A stretch of DNA of 64,000 nucleotides, taken from positions 1 to 64,000 of the forward strand of contig NZ_JAFBEA010000003.1 in assembly GCF_016908515.1 (NCBI RefSeq), read 5' to 3'. A program made the position numbers and the translations under genes. Below the pieces are notes generated by a model. That model ran no database searches. It was not told the origin of the DNA and saw nothing but the letters and a program-made list of their open reading frames with translations. Shown here piece by piece: positions 26,302-35,516 of this stretch (positions are counted from its first letter, which is position 1; every line of letters begins with the position of its first letter). The stretch is from Virgibacillus halotolerans. GTDB taxonomy: Bacteria; Bacillota; Bacilli; Bacillales; Amphibacillaceae.

Positions 26302-26499
26302 GCCGATTTAAAAAACGCGGATATATAAACATATGTTTCTTGGCATAATATGTTATAATATATAGCACTACGGATATAAAGTAGACTTGGTTCAGATGGC
26401 GTTTTGACGCTATTTGTACTTAGTCGCACTTATTTCGAAGCATAGCGGTACTTATCACCGTTGCGAAGATAAAATTTATGCGCTAAAGGAAGTGTAATC
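26302..26499 (+). promoter_or_regulatory. Leader region of cdaA with hairpin
   Basis: About 200 gene-free bases. A TATAAT-like element occurs near 26353. Close to the start codon CTTATTTCG (26429-26437) can pair with CGAAGATAA, enclosing CGGT/ACCG; the structure ends about 27 bases before cdaA. It could influence translation of cdaA. No known riboswitch class is recognised. Confidence 0.35.
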
Positions 26500-27321
26500 A
26501 TGCTTGATGGGGGAATTGATCTTTTACAAGTGCTAAGAATAGGCGTAGATATAGCTCTCGTCTGGTATGTATTATATAAATTAATTATGTTGATTAAGGG
26601 TACAAAGGCAATTCAGTTATTGAAAGGTATTGCCGTTGTCCTTGCCGTATGGGCATTTAGTATTTTATTTAATTTACAAACGGTTCAATGGTTAACCAAC
26701 CAGGCTATTTCCTGGGGGGTCATTGTAATCATTATTTTATTCCAGCCGGAACTCAGAAGAGCACTGGAACAGATTGGACGGGGAAATATCTTCTCCAGAA
26801 GTGCAAGATCGGAAGAGGAAATAATCGAGAGTAGTATTGAAGCAATTATAGAATCATGTAAGTACATGGCAAAACGGCGTATCGGTGCACTTATATCCAT
26901 TGAACGTGAAACTGGGATTGGTGAATACGCGGAAACAGGTATCCCAATTGGGGGTAACTTAACACACCAATTATTAACAAATATTTTCACGCCAAATACA
27001 CCGCTTCATGACGGTGCTGTCATCATTAAGAATGAGGAAATTCTTGCCGCTGCGTGTTATCTGCCTTTGTCGGAAAGTCCTTTTATTTCAAAGGAGTTGG
27101 GAACAAGGCATAGAGCTGCAATGGGAATTAGTGAAGTAACAGATGCACTTACCATTGTTGTTTCAGAGGAAACGGGCAATATCTCCTGTGCAAAGAATGG
27201 AGAGCTACATAGAGAATTAGACGAGGGAAGCCTCCGGACCATTCTTCGGGAAAATTTATCAACTAATCTTAAGACCCCAGATAAGAAATCATGGAAATGG
27301 AGGGGGAAAAAGAATGGATAA
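26500..27321 (+). CDS. cdaA: Diadenylate cyclase CdaA
   Basis: Membrane-bound enzyme joining two ATP into c-di-AMP, the essential second messenger for potassium, osmotic and wall homeostasis. Three N-terminal membrane helices (residues about 12-30, 38-57 and 65-82) precede a short linker and the DAC domain. The catalytic motifs are intact: DGA in TPLHDGAVII and RHR in GTRHRAAMGISE. Total length is 273. The stop overlaps the start of cdaR by eight bases, consistent with the CdaA-CdaR complex. Confidence 0.96.
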   Translation: MLDGGIDLLQVLRIGVDIALVWYVLYKLIMLIKGTKAIQLLKGIAVVLAVWAFSILFNLQTVQWLTNQAISWGVIVIIILFQPELRRALEQIGRGNIFSRSARSEEEIIESSIEAIIESCKYMAKRRIGALISIERETGIGEYAETGIPIGGNLTHQLLTNIFTPNTPLHDGAVIIKNEEILAAACYLPLSESPFISKELGTRHRAAMGISEVTDALTIVVSEETGNISCAKNGELHRELDEGSLRTILRENLSTNLKTPDKKSWKWRGKKNG

Positions 27322-28681
27322 ATTATTTCGCAGTAAATGGTTTGTTCTCACTGTATCACTGGCTTTCGCCATAGCACTGTTTGTGTTTGTAAACGTAGAA
27401 TCAGATAAAACTGATACTGAACCTTCTATCTTCCCGGGGAAGTCAGAGGAAATGCAAACATTGAGTGATGTTCCTGTAGGCATTCGCATTGATAACGAAA
27501 AGTACGTAGTGAGTGGTGTACCAGAGTTCGTTACAGTCTCATTTAAAGGTTCAACAGGCGTGCTGACTCCTACCATCAGACAGCGGAATTTCGATGTATT
27601 TGTTGACCTGGAAGGACTTGGCGAAGGAGAACATGAAGTGGAAGTGGAGTATGCCAATGTTCCAAAGGATCTATCTGCATTTATTGAACCAAAGACGGTT
27701 GAAGTAACGATTGAGGAAAAGGCAACAAAAGAATTCCCGGTCAATGTTGACTTTATTAATACAGAGAACATGGCCGCGGGTTATGAACTTGGTGATCATG
27801 AAGTCAACCCTGGAACAATAACGGTTACGAGTTCCAAGAGTGTGATTGAGCAAATCGGCGTCGTAAAAGTGTTTGTTGACGTAACGGACGTAAACGAAGC
27901 CATCAATAAGCGCGAGGTTCCAGTCAATGTTTATGATACGCAGGGAAATGAATTAAATGTAAACATAGAACCGGAGAATGTGTTAGTTTCGGCTGATGTG
28001 GACAATCCTAGTAAAACTGTATCTGTAAATGTGCCGACAAAAGGTGAGCTACCGGAAGGATATGAATTAACATCTATATCTGCTGACGTAGATGAAGTAG
28101 AAATTTTTGCGAAAAACAGCATCCTTGACGAGTTGAATGAAATATCCACCGAGGAAATTGATTTGTCAGAGATAAATAAATCAGGTGAAGTAGAAGCGAA
28201 ATTGGATCTCCCTGAAGGAGTGAGCGTGCCAGACGGTGAAGAAGTAGGCGTTTCGTTTAAAGTAAAAAAAATTGAAGATAGCGGTGAAACTGAGGAAACT
28301 GGAAAAACCGAAGATAAAGAGCAAACCCAAGAGACGGGGAAAACCGAAGATAAAGAGCAATCTGAAGAAACCGAAGAAACCGCTGAAACCGCAGAAACAA
28401 GGGGAACCGCAACAATTAGCTTTGAGCAGGTACCTATAAAGGCTGAGAATCTGCCTGAGGATCAGGATATATCATTCATCGAACCAGGCGATTCTGCAAT
28501 GGATATAACAGTGGACGGGGATGAGGCGGATATCGATCAATTGCGTGCGGAAGACTTTGAGATAGGAATTGATGTGGATTCTCTTGCTCCGGGTGAGCAT
28601 ACGGTTCCCGTCTCCATTAAAGGGCCAGATGATATCGATGTTAACGGTGAATTTGAAGAAGTTACGATTGGAATCAATTAA
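27314..28681 (+). CDS. cdaR: CdaA regulatory protein CdaR (YbbR-domain)
   Basis: A 455-residue extracytoplasmic regulator of CdaA. One N-terminal membrane helix (WFVLTVSLAFAIALFVFVNV) anchors it, followed by YbbR beta-domains. Repeating features are strands such as VSGVPEFVTVSFKGS, PGTITVTSSKSVIEQIGVVKVFVDVT, and SADVDEVEIFAKNSILDEL. An unusual low-complexity insert at about residues 325-370 repeats TEDKEQ and EET/AET units between the third YbbR domain and the last. It is a hydrophilic linker probably longer than in relatives. Translation is coupled to cdaA by overlap. Confidence 0.92.
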   Translation: MDKLFRSKWFVLTVSLAFAIALFVFVNVESDKTDTEPSIFPGKSEEMQTLSDVPVGIRIDNEKYVVSGVPEFVTVSFKGSTGVLTPTIRQRNFDVFVDLEGLGEGEHEVEVEYANVPKDLSAFIEPKTVEVTIEEKATKEFPVNVDFINTENMAAGYELGDHEVNPGTITVTSSKSVIEQIGVVKVFVDVTDVNEAINKREVPVNVYDTQGNELNVNIEPENVLVSADVDNPSKTVSVNVPTKGELPEGYELTSISADVDEVEIFAKNSILDELNEISTEEIDLSEINKSGEVEAKLDLPEGVSVPDGEEVGVSFKVKKIEDSGETEETGKTEDKEQTQETGKTEDKEQSEETEETAETAETRGTATISFEQVPIKAENLPEDQDISFIEPGDSAMDITVDGDEADIDQLRAEDFEIGIDVDSLAPGEHTVPVSIKGPDDIDVNGEFEEVTIGIN

Positions 28682-28756
28682 AGAGCAATGACTTGATTAT
28701 CCTATTTTTCCTATTTATTTTTAAATAGGTCTGATGGATGTAAAGGAGAGGTATGA

Positions 28757-30109
28757 ATGGGCAAGTATTTTGGAACAGATGGTGTAAGAGGGATAGCGAA
28801 CAAGGAATTGACACCGGAGTTAGCATATAAATTAGGCCGCTTTGCTGGTTATGTTTTAACAAGGGATACGGATAAGCCAAAAGTATTAATAGGCCGGGAT
28901 ACACGTATTTCCGGTTATATGTTGGAAAGTGCTTTATTATCCGGACTATTATCAATAGGTGCAGAGGTCATGCGTCTTGGCGTTATTTCGACACCTGGTG
29001 TTGCTTATTTAACCACAGCAACCAGTTCACAGGCTGGTGTAATGATTTCAGCCTCTCATAATCCGGTAGAGGATAATGGTATTAAGTTTTTTGGCTCAGA
29101 CGGTTTTAAACTAACCGATGAGCAGGAGAATGAGATTGAACAATTAATAGATGGTGATGATGATCACTTACCACGTCCGGTAGGTGCAGATGTAGGCATT
29201 GTTAATGACTACTTTGAGGGTGGTCAGAAGTATCTCTCCTTTTTAAAGGATACAGTAGATAATGATTTCGAAGGTATACAAGTTGCAATCGATTGTGCAC
29301 ATGGCTCTACATCTAGCCTGGCAACTCATTTATTTGCCGATTTAGAAGCGGAAATTAATTCTATGGGCTCATCGCCAAATGGTTTAAATATCAATGATGG
29401 TGTAGGTTCAACACATCCTGAAAGCTTACAGGCATTTGTATTAGAGAAGGAAGCAGATGTGGGGCTTGCATTCGATGGGGACGGAGATCGACTCATAGCT
29501 GTTGATGAGAAAGGCCATATCGTTGACGGAGATCAGATCCTCTTTATTTGCGCCAAATACTTAAATGAAAAAGGCTATCTTCGCCAAAACACAGTTGTAT
29601 CCACCGTCATGAGCAATATTGGTTTTTATAAAGCACTTGAAGCACATGGCATGAGAAGTGATAAAACGGCGGTTGGTGATCGTTATGTGATGGAGGAAAT
29701 GCGTCGGGGGAACTTTACGCTTGGTGGTGAGCAATCCGGCCATATTATTTTCCTCGATCACATTACAACAGGTGATGGTATGTTATCCGCACTTCAGCTC
29801 GTTAATGTCATGAAAGAAACGGGAAAGCCGTTGTCAGAACTAGCTGCGGAAATGACAATTTTCCCACAGGTATTGAAAAATATAAAAGTAATTGATAAAA
29901 ATAAAGCATTGAACGATCCAAGGATTTTAGAAGCCGTTGAAGCAGTTGAGCGTGAATTAGGGGATCAGGGACGTGTACTTGTACGCCCATCGGGAACAGA
30001 ACCTCTCGTTCGTGTCATGGTAGAAGCGCAAACCAAAGAATTGTGTGAGAAATATGTTGAACAGGTTGTAAAGGTAATCGATGATTTGTTAGGTATGAAG
30101 GAAGCGTAA
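28757..30109 (+). CDS. glmM: Phosphoglucosamine mutase
   Basis: Interconverts glucosamine-6-phosphate and glucosamine-1-phosphate for peptidoglycan precursors. The 450-residue protein begins [14 protein letters not shown]. It has the phosphoserine loop [20 protein letters not shown] near residue 100, the metal-binding DGDGDR in [13 protein letters not shown], the sugar-binding GGEQSGHI, and the C-terminal phosphate-binding [24 protein letters not shown] precedes the ATG. It follows cdaAR as in B. subtilis, but glmS is displaced by about 7 kb. Confidence 0.97.
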   Translation: MGKYFGTDGVRGIANKELTPELAYKLGRFAGYVLTRDTDKPKVLIGRDTRISGYMLESALLSGLLSIGAEVMRLGVISTPGVAYLTTATSSQAGVMISASHNPVEDNGIKFFGSDGFKLTDEQENEIEQLIDGDDDHLPRPVGADVGIVNDYFEGGQKYLSFLKDTVDNDFEGIQVAIDCAHGSTSSLATHLFADLEAEINSMGSSPNGLNINDGVGSTHPESLQAFVLEKEADVGLAFDGDGDRLIAVDEKGHIVDGDQILFICAKYLNEKGYLRQNTVVSTVMSNIGFYKALEAHGMRSDKTAVGDRYVMEEMRRGNFTLGGEQSGHIIFLDHITTGDGMLSALQLVNVMKETGKPLSELAAEMTIFPQVLKNIKVIDKNKALNDPRILEAVEAVERELGDQGRVLVRPSGTEPLVRVMVEAQTKELCEKYVEQVVKVIDDLLGMKEA

Positions 30110-30115
30110 AACGAT

Positions 30116-30151
30116 AAAAGCTGTTCTCCACGATTGGAGAACAGCTTTTTA
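30116..30151 (+). terminator. Terminator of the cdaA-cdaR-glmM operon
   Basis: AAAAGCTGTTCTCCA and TGGAGAACAGCTTTTT form a perfect 15-bp hairpin ending in T residues. Confidence 0.95.
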
Positions 30152-30342
30152 TATTTATAAATCACTCAACTTTCGCACGAATATAATACGTTCAAAGAGT
30201 TTGGATGAGTTAAACTTAGAATAGTTCTAATAACTCCCTTGACAACCTTGTAAAATAAAGGGTTTTTACATAGAAGAGGTAAGCTGCGACATAAATTCTA
30301 TGTTATATCTGTAGCGCTGATAATGAAAACAAGTTTCTTAGT

Positions 30343-31015
30343 CGGTCGCAGCCCGTATACACTCCGCTTTCCGCGGGCGGCTGTTGAGCCTCCTTGTGCT
30401 TACGCACGAGGTCACTGAAAAAGTTAAATATAGCACTATAATATGCGGATCTACCATCGCATCTTCGAATATACTTCGCTTTCCGCGGGCGAGTGTCGAG
30501 CCTCCTCGGACTACCGTCCTGCGGGGTCTCGCCGATCTCTTACTTCCCGCAGGAGTCTCCGTATATTCGAGACGCTAGATTAAGGTGAAAAGCAAGATTT
30601 TTAAAATCTACCATTTTTTCAGCGGCCTCCTTACGCACTGCGGGGTCTCACCGATGCCTTTTCGACGAACACGATGTTCTAGTGTCGGCATTGGTCACAG
30701 GACGTGACCGTTATTAGCCGACCTCCCGCTGGAGTCTTCGTATAGCCTTTGCCAATAAAAAGTACTGTAGTTGGATGAATGACCAAGTACCTTCCCGTGA
30801 ATACATTATCAGTCGGGGTGAGAGACGGACGGTGACTCCAGCGGGAACAATGGTTTTCGGTGGGACGAGTAATCGCAGTCCCAGCACGTGTCCGAAGACC
30901 CCCGAGAGTGGGTATGAAGGTCGACTAAAACCGCCCTTTGCGGGCAACGTCGACATACCCCTTGCCGGGGCACCCGCGGAAAGCATCCGCCCGGATCGAT
31001 CCCGGACGGCGAATA
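30343..31015. repeat. Cluster of GC-rich palindromic repeat copies
   Basis: At least three copies or fragments of one family are visible: 30343-30412, 30462-30575 (most complete) and 30622-30745. A decayed inverted copy lies at about 30825-30990. Shared words are CGCTTTCCGCGGGCG, GAGCCTCCT, TGCGGGGTCTC and GGAGTCTCCGTATA. The middle copy has arms CGAATATAC/GTATATTCG. The GC content is well above the AT-rich flank. The family resembles dispersed repeats I know from halotolerant Bacillaceae intergenic regions. No supported gene lies in the 1.1 kb between glmM and the response regulator. Confidence 0.7.
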
Positions 31016-31208
31016 ATACACTTCTTGGGAAATCAACATGCTCTTATGTCGCAGCTTATATAAATACGATAATAAAAAGCGACAAAATTAACGAAAAAGC
31101 TCTATCAAAAGTCAAGTTGAGTAAATCGAAAATCGTGTATCATACATCCCTATCACCGTTCTTCATGAATATGTTACGATAAAGAAAAAAGTAGATGGAG
31201 GAAATCCA

Positions 31209-31883
31209 ATGATCACAACACTAATCGTTGATGATGATCCACATATCCGGGAATTACTACGGTTTTATTTACAAAGGGAAGGCTATAAAACCATCGAAGC
31301 GGTGGATGGAGAAGATGCATTACAACTTCTAGAGGAAGAACAAGCACATTTAGCTATTGTAGATATTATGATGCCAAATGTAGACGGATATCAGCTGTGT
31401 AAAGAGATTCGGGAATTATACGATATACCAATTCTTATGTTAACAGCAAAAGGAGAAATAATGGATAAAGAAAAAGCCTACCTTGCAGGAACAGATGATT
31501 ATATTGTAAAGCCATTTGAACCAAAGGAAGTCTTATTTCGCATGAAGGCGCTACTGCGCAGGTTTCAAATGATTAATGAAGAACAGATCCATCTAGGAAA
31601 CACGATTGTTAATCGGAAAAATTATGAGGTGGAAACCGATGGTAAAACGATTATCCTGCCATTAAAGGAATTCGAATTGCTTGCCCAACTAGCCAGCTAT
31701 CCGGATCGTATATTTTCCCGTGAACAATTAATTGATCTCGTTTGGGGAAATGATTTCATCGGGAATGATCGTACTGTTGATGTACATATTAAGCGTTTGC
31801 GTGAGCGGTTCTCAACAGAACGCTTCCAATTCTCCATTCAAACAATTCGCGGGCTTGGATATAAATTAGTGATAGAGGAATAG
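31209..31883 (+). CDS. hssR: HssR-like heme-responsive response regulator (OmpR family)
   Basis: A 224-residue OmpR/PhoB-type regulator. The receiver domain has VDDDPHIRELL, phosphoacceptor Asp in LAIVDIMMPNVDGYQLC, Thr in LMLTAKG and Lys in DDYIVKPFEPKE. The winged helix has ILPLKEFELLAQLASYPDRIFSREQLIDLVWG and TVDVHIKRLRERF. The pattern DIMMxxxDGxQLC and TVDVHIKRLR agrees with staphylococcal HssR, and the partner kinase supports this. AGATGGAGG precedes the ATG. The usual target, the hrtAB heme exporter, is not in the window. Confidence 0.82.
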   Translation: MITTLIVDDDPHIRELLRFYLQREGYKTIEAVDGEDALQLLEEEQAHLAIVDIMMPNVDGYQLCKEIRELYDIPILMLTAKGEIMDKEKAYLAGTDDYIVKPFEPKEVLFRMKALLRRFQMINEEQIHLGNTIVNRKNYEVETDGKTIILPLKEFELLAQLASYPDRIFSREQLIDLVWGNDFIGNDRTVDVHIKRLRERFSTERFQFSIQTIRGLGYKLVIEE

Positions 31884-31901
31884 AGCCGATTGTTACCTCT
31901 C

Positions 31902-31918
31902 GTTCATCAGCTGTTCAT
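31902..31918 (+). promoter_or_regulatory. HssR-type direct repeat before the kinase gene
   Basis: GTTCAT occurs at 31902-31907 and again at 31913-31918, a period of 11 bases. Staphylococcal HssR binds two GTTCATATT units with the same period upstream of hrtAB. Only the first six bases of each unit match here. It may be an autoregulatory site between regulator and kinase genes. Confidence 0.5.
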
Positions 31919-31973
31919 GAAACTGTTATATCCTTAAAGTAATAATGATACTTGAATTCGGAGGCAGGCAAAC

Positions 31974-33371
31974 ATGCGGACACTCTATGTAAGAATCATT
32001 GCTACAACGATGATGATAATGATCGCCAGTGCACTGATCGCATTTATTGGAACAAATATATATTATCAGCACTATTTAAAACCTGAAAATGATGAAAAGG
32101 TTACCCAGATTACCGAAAACATTGTAACCGTTTTTGAAAATAACAATTACCAGCGGGTTGCCCCTTATTTCAATTCCATGGCTGATCTGGGCTATAAGTT
32201 TTATCTAGTGGATCAAAAGGGAAACGAACAGACCTATGGGGAAGATTTTCGATTGCATAATCTTGCTCCTGAAAGTAAAGCAGCTGTTTTAAATGGGGAG
32301 ACTTATCACGGGATTGCCGATTATCCGTGGCAGCTTTTTGTAACTGGTTTTTTTGATGATGAATTAAAAAATACAATTGGCGTGCCGATCGAGATAGATG
32401 GTGAAGTACAGGCACTGTTTGTACGTCCGAATACCCAGCAACAATTTGGAGAAATGCGCATTTTCCTTGCTGTATTATTAGTGTTGGCATTGGTATTTAG
32501 CTTTTTACTCGTACTAATTAGTACACGCTTTATTGTCAATCCCATCAAGAAATTAACAGACGCAACGAAGAAAATCGCAGCAGGCAACTACCATTTAAAA
32601 TTAAAGGTAAACCGCCGGGATGAAATAGGCAGGCTGGCAAATGATTTTTCCAAAATGAGCGACAGCTTAGAACAAACAGAAGAAAAAAGACAAGAGTTCG
32701 TTTCCAGTGTTTCTCATGAGATTCAATCCCCATTAACATCGATTCAGGGTTTTTCACAAACATTAAGAGAAGAAAACTTATCAGAAGAAGAGCGGCACCA
32801 TTATTTATCCATCATTGAAAAGGAAAGTAAGCGGCTCTCTGCTTTGAGTAAACAGTTATTAACATTGTCTTTTCTTGATAGCGAAGCAGATGCAGGCAAT
32901 GTGGTGACTTTTGATTTGGCAGACCAATTGAAGGAAACGGTCTCCACGACGGAATGGCAATGGCGCGAGAAGGATATTGCTATTGAAATGGATATCGCTT
33001 CAGCAAACGTGGTAGGGGACCCGAGGCTATTGCAACAAGTCTGGATGAACCTGATAACAAATGCGATTCGTTATTCAGAACCTGGTGGTACAGTTACCAT
33101 AAGTACTGCAGAAGAGAAGGATGATGTACAAGTAATGGTGAAAGATACCGGCATTGGAATTGATGAGCAGGATATCTCAAAGCTCTTCGATCGCTTTTAT
33201 AAAGTAGACAAAGCCCGTACAAGGACAGAAAACAGCACTGGATTAGGATTAGCTATTGCGAAGAAAGTTATCGAACTGCATCGAGGAACAATTATGGTAG
33301 AAAGTGAAATTGGAGTAGGATCCCAATTTATTGTTAGTTTGCCAAAAAGTAACTCGTTTAGTGAAATGTAA
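31974..33371 (+). CDS. hssS: HssS-like heme-sensing histidine kinase
   Basis: A 465-residue membrane kinase. Two transmembrane helices (residues about 7-28 and 163-185) flank an extracellular sensor with features shared with HssS, notably YHGIADYPWQLFVTGFFDDELKNTIGVPI. A HAMP domain (INPIKKLTDATKKIAAGNY) follows. The phosphoacceptor His is in FVSSVSHEIQSPLTSI, the N-box in WMNLITNAIRYSEPGG, and G-boxes in VKDTGIGIDEQD and STGLGLAIAKKVIELH. Note Gln-Ser rather than the usual Lys-Thr/Arg-Thr after the HE of the H-box. It forms an operon with hssR. Confidence 0.85.
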   Translation: MRTLYVRIIATTMMIMIASALIAFIGTNIYYQHYLKPENDEKVTQITENIVTVFENNNYQRVAPYFNSMADLGYKFYLVDQKGNEQTYGEDFRLHNLAPESKAAVLNGETYHGIADYPWQLFVTGFFDDELKNTIGVPIEIDGEVQALFVRPNTQQQFGEMRIFLAVLLVLALVFSFLLVLISTRFIVNPIKKLTDATKKIAAGNYHLKLKVNRRDEIGRLANDFSKMSDSLEQTEEKRQEFVSSVSHEIQSPLTSIQGFSQTLREENLSEEERHHYLSIIEKESKRLSALSKQLLTLSFLDSEADAGNVVTFDLADQLKETVSTTEWQWREKDIAIEMDIASANVVGDPRLLQQVWMNLITNAIRYSEPGGTVTISTAEEKDDVQVMVKDTGIGIDEQDISKLFDRFYKVDKARTRTENSTGLGLAIAKKVIELHRGTIMVESEIGVGSQFIVSLPKSNSFSEM

Positions 33372-33406
33372 CTAAATGATATTTCAATACAGTTGTATCC
33401 ATTATC

Positions 33407-33422
33407 GGACAGATATCTGTCG
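33407..33422. promoter_or_regulatory. 14-bp perfect palindrome upstream of the peptidase gene
   Basis: GACAGATATCTGTC is a perfect palindrome 155 bases before the S9 peptidase start and 37 bases after the kinase stop. It could be an operator; the regulator is unknown. Confidence 0.35.
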
Positions 33423-33577
33423 AAGCTAATCTTGATACCATTAGAAAAATTTCTTGGGAAAATAGGATAAATAAGGGAAACTTCTATTTCAACAGAAAGA
33501 AGTAAGCTATACTTAGGGGTATTAATTATAAAACAACAAAGACTTACATCCTGTTAAAAATACTGAGGAGGTTTACT

Positions 33578-35365
33578 ATGATACAATTTCCAAAACCAAC
33601 AGTTGAACAATTTTTCCGTACGTATGCGATTACTGATTTTGCAGTGAGCAAGGATGAACAGCGTCTTATTTTCAGTTCTAATTTAAACGGTAAGATGAAC
33701 TTATGGGCGATGGATTTACCTGATACATTTCCATACTTGTTTGCTCATCAGAATGAATCGTGCAGTTTTATCCAAATCGATCCGGAAAATCGTTATGTAT
33801 TAGCCGGATTCGATAAGGATGGCGATGAAAACCATCAAATTTATGCCGTTCCTTATGAAGGTGGATTGCCGCAGCCACTTATTACTGGTGATCCAGCCGA
33901 CAAATTCTATTTTGCTCATTTAAGTGAAGACGGAAAACGTGTTTATTATATGACGTCAGAGGGAAATCCGTCCTTCCTGAATGCGCGTGTCCGTAATATA
34001 GCGGATAAAACCGATACTTTATTGAATGAGGGAGAAGGCTACCCAACGGAATTAGCGGCAGTATCAGAAGATGAAAAGGCGTTTGTGTATTTGCGTTCAT
34101 CGGCAAATACATATGTAACGGGGGTTGTTAAATTAGGGGAAGAAACATATAGCCTAACCCCGGATCTGGAAAAGGTTCATGTTGTGTTTGATCCAGTATT
34201 TGTAGATGATCAAACGATTTACTTTATCACAGATTATGAAAGTGAATATAGCTATATTGCTAAATTTGATCTAAAATTGAAGGAATTTTCAGCGGTTGTA
34301 ACGATAGAAAATGAGAGTATCGAAACGGTTAAATTCAATAAAGAGCTAGCCGTACTTTATCTTACTTCAGAAAAGGGCGTGAGTGATAGGTTATATCGCT
34401 ACGATCTAACTAGTGAAAGATTAGAGGCATTAACTTTACCTGTCGACGTGATCGGTAAAATCCATGTGGCAGCATCCGGTGCAGTCTATTTATTGGGAAT
34501 CAGCGGTACGAAGCCAGTGAATATTTATCATTCGAAAACGGGAGAAGCGTGGGAGCAATTAACAAACAACAATGTGTTGGGACTAAATAACAAGGATATG
34601 GTGGAGCCTGATGTTGTGTCCTATCCATCATTCGATGGCATGGAAATCGAAGCACTGCTATTTAAAGCGAGGCCTGAAAATGATAATGGACATACAATTT
34701 TCTGGGCACATGGCGGGCCTCAAGCGGCTGAACGCAAAACATTCCGGGCGATGTTCCAATGTTTCTTGAATCGCGGTTACACCATTTTTGCGCCAAACTT
34801 CCGGGGAAGCACGGGCTATGGCTCTTCGTTTGTTAAATTAGTTGAGCAAGACTGGGGAGAAGGACCACGTTTGGATTGTGTTGCAGGTATTGAATGGTTG
34901 TTTGACAATAAGATTACAGATCGGGAGAAATTGTTCTTAGTCGGCGGTAGTTATGGCGGATACATGGCGTTGTTATTGCATGGACGCCATGCGGAGTATT
35001 TTAAAGCTGTAGTTGATATTTTCGGTCCATCTGATTTATTTACGTTTGTTAACTCTGTCCCACCACATTGGAAACCAATTATGGAACGTTGGATAGGTGA
35101 TCCAGAACGTGATAAAGAACGGTTTATCAAAGATTCACCAGTAACCTATTTGGATGGCATGACAAAACCAATGCTTGTTATTCAAGGTGCAAAAGATCCA
35201 CGGGTTGTAAAAGAAGAATCCGATCAAATTGTTGCGAAGCTAGAGGAAGAAGGGCGCGATGTCGAATACTATGTCATGGAGGACGAAGGACACGGTTTTT
35301 CAAAGAAAGAAAATGAAATCAAAGTATACAGCATGATGCTCGATTTTATGGAAAAGCATCAATAA
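33578..35365 (+). CDS. S9-family prolyl oligopeptidase/acylaminoacyl-peptidase-like
   Basis: A 595-residue cytoplasmic serine peptidase. The N-terminal half (residues 1-330) has beta-propeller repeats such as AVSKDEQRLIFSSNLNGKMNLWAMDL and PENRYVLAGFDKDGDENHQIY. The C-terminal alpha/beta-hydrolase domain carries oxyanion segment FWAHGGPQ, NFRGSTGYGSSF, nucleophile Ser in VGGSYGGYMALLL, catalytic Asp in IQGAKDPRVV and His in EDEGHGFSKKEN, so the triad is complete. There is no signal peptide. GAGGAGG precedes the ATG. It follows the HssRS-like pair but has its own leader of about 200 bases. Confidence 0.92.
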   Translation: MIQFPKPTVEQFFRTYAITDFAVSKDEQRLIFSSNLNGKMNLWAMDLPDTFPYLFAHQNESCSFIQIDPENRYVLAGFDKDGDENHQIYAVPYEGGLPQPLITGDPADKFYFAHLSEDGKRVYYMTSEGNPSFLNARVRNIADKTDTLLNEGEGYPTELAAVSEDEKAFVYLRSSANTYVTGVVKLGEETYSLTPDLEKVHVVFDPVFVDDQTIYFITDYESEYSYIAKFDLKLKEFSAVVTIENESIETVKFNKELAVLYLTSEKGVSDRLYRYDLTSERLEALTLPVDVIGKIHVAASGAVYLLGISGTKPVNIYHSKTGEAWEQLTNNNVLGLNNKDMVEPDVVSYPSFDGMEIEALLFKARPENDNGHTIFWAHGGPQAAERKTFRAMFQCFLNRGYTIFAPNFRGSTGYGSSFVKLVEQDWGEGPRLDCVAGIEWLFDNKITDREKLFLVGGSYGGYMALLLHGRHAEYFKAVVDIFGPSDLFTFVNSVPPHWKPIMERWIGDPERDKERFIKDSPVTYLDGMTKPMLVIQGAKDPRVVKEESDQIVAKLEEEGRDVEYYVMEDEGHGFSKKENEIKVYSMMLDFMEKHQ

Positions 35366-35370
35366 TTGGG

Positions 35371-35417
35371 GACAGTCCCCCACCACGTTAAAGTGCTAAA
35401 GCAGTGGGGGGCTGTCG
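35371..35417 (+). terminator. Hairpin after the S9 peptidase gene
   Basis: GACAGTCCCCCACCAC pairs with GTGGGGGGCTGTC around a 17-base loop directly after the stop. There is no strong T-run, so it may be a repeat element serving as terminator. Confidence 0.55.
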
Positions 35418-35471
35418 CAATTTAACGGACAGTAAAATGCTCTTGGGAATTAAGTTTTACTTTATAAAAGA

Positions 35472-35510
35472 TAAAACCCAACGTTCACTTCAATATAAAC
35501 GCTGGGTTAC
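35472..35510 (-). terminator. Terminator of the MFS gene
   Basis: On the minus strand AACCCAGCGTT and AACGTTGGGTT form the stem followed by TTATCTTTT, located just beyond the stop of the MFS gene. Confidence 0.75.
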
Positions 35511-35516
35511 TATTGG

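Noticed and set aside
30343-30745. CRISPR array
   Set aside because: The repeats are long, palindromic, unequal in length and irregularly spaced, with no uniform spacers and no cas genes.
30714-31182. Open frames on both strands in the GC-rich repeat cluster
   Set aside because: They arise from palindromic repeat DNA, with repeat-like composition and no family resemblance.
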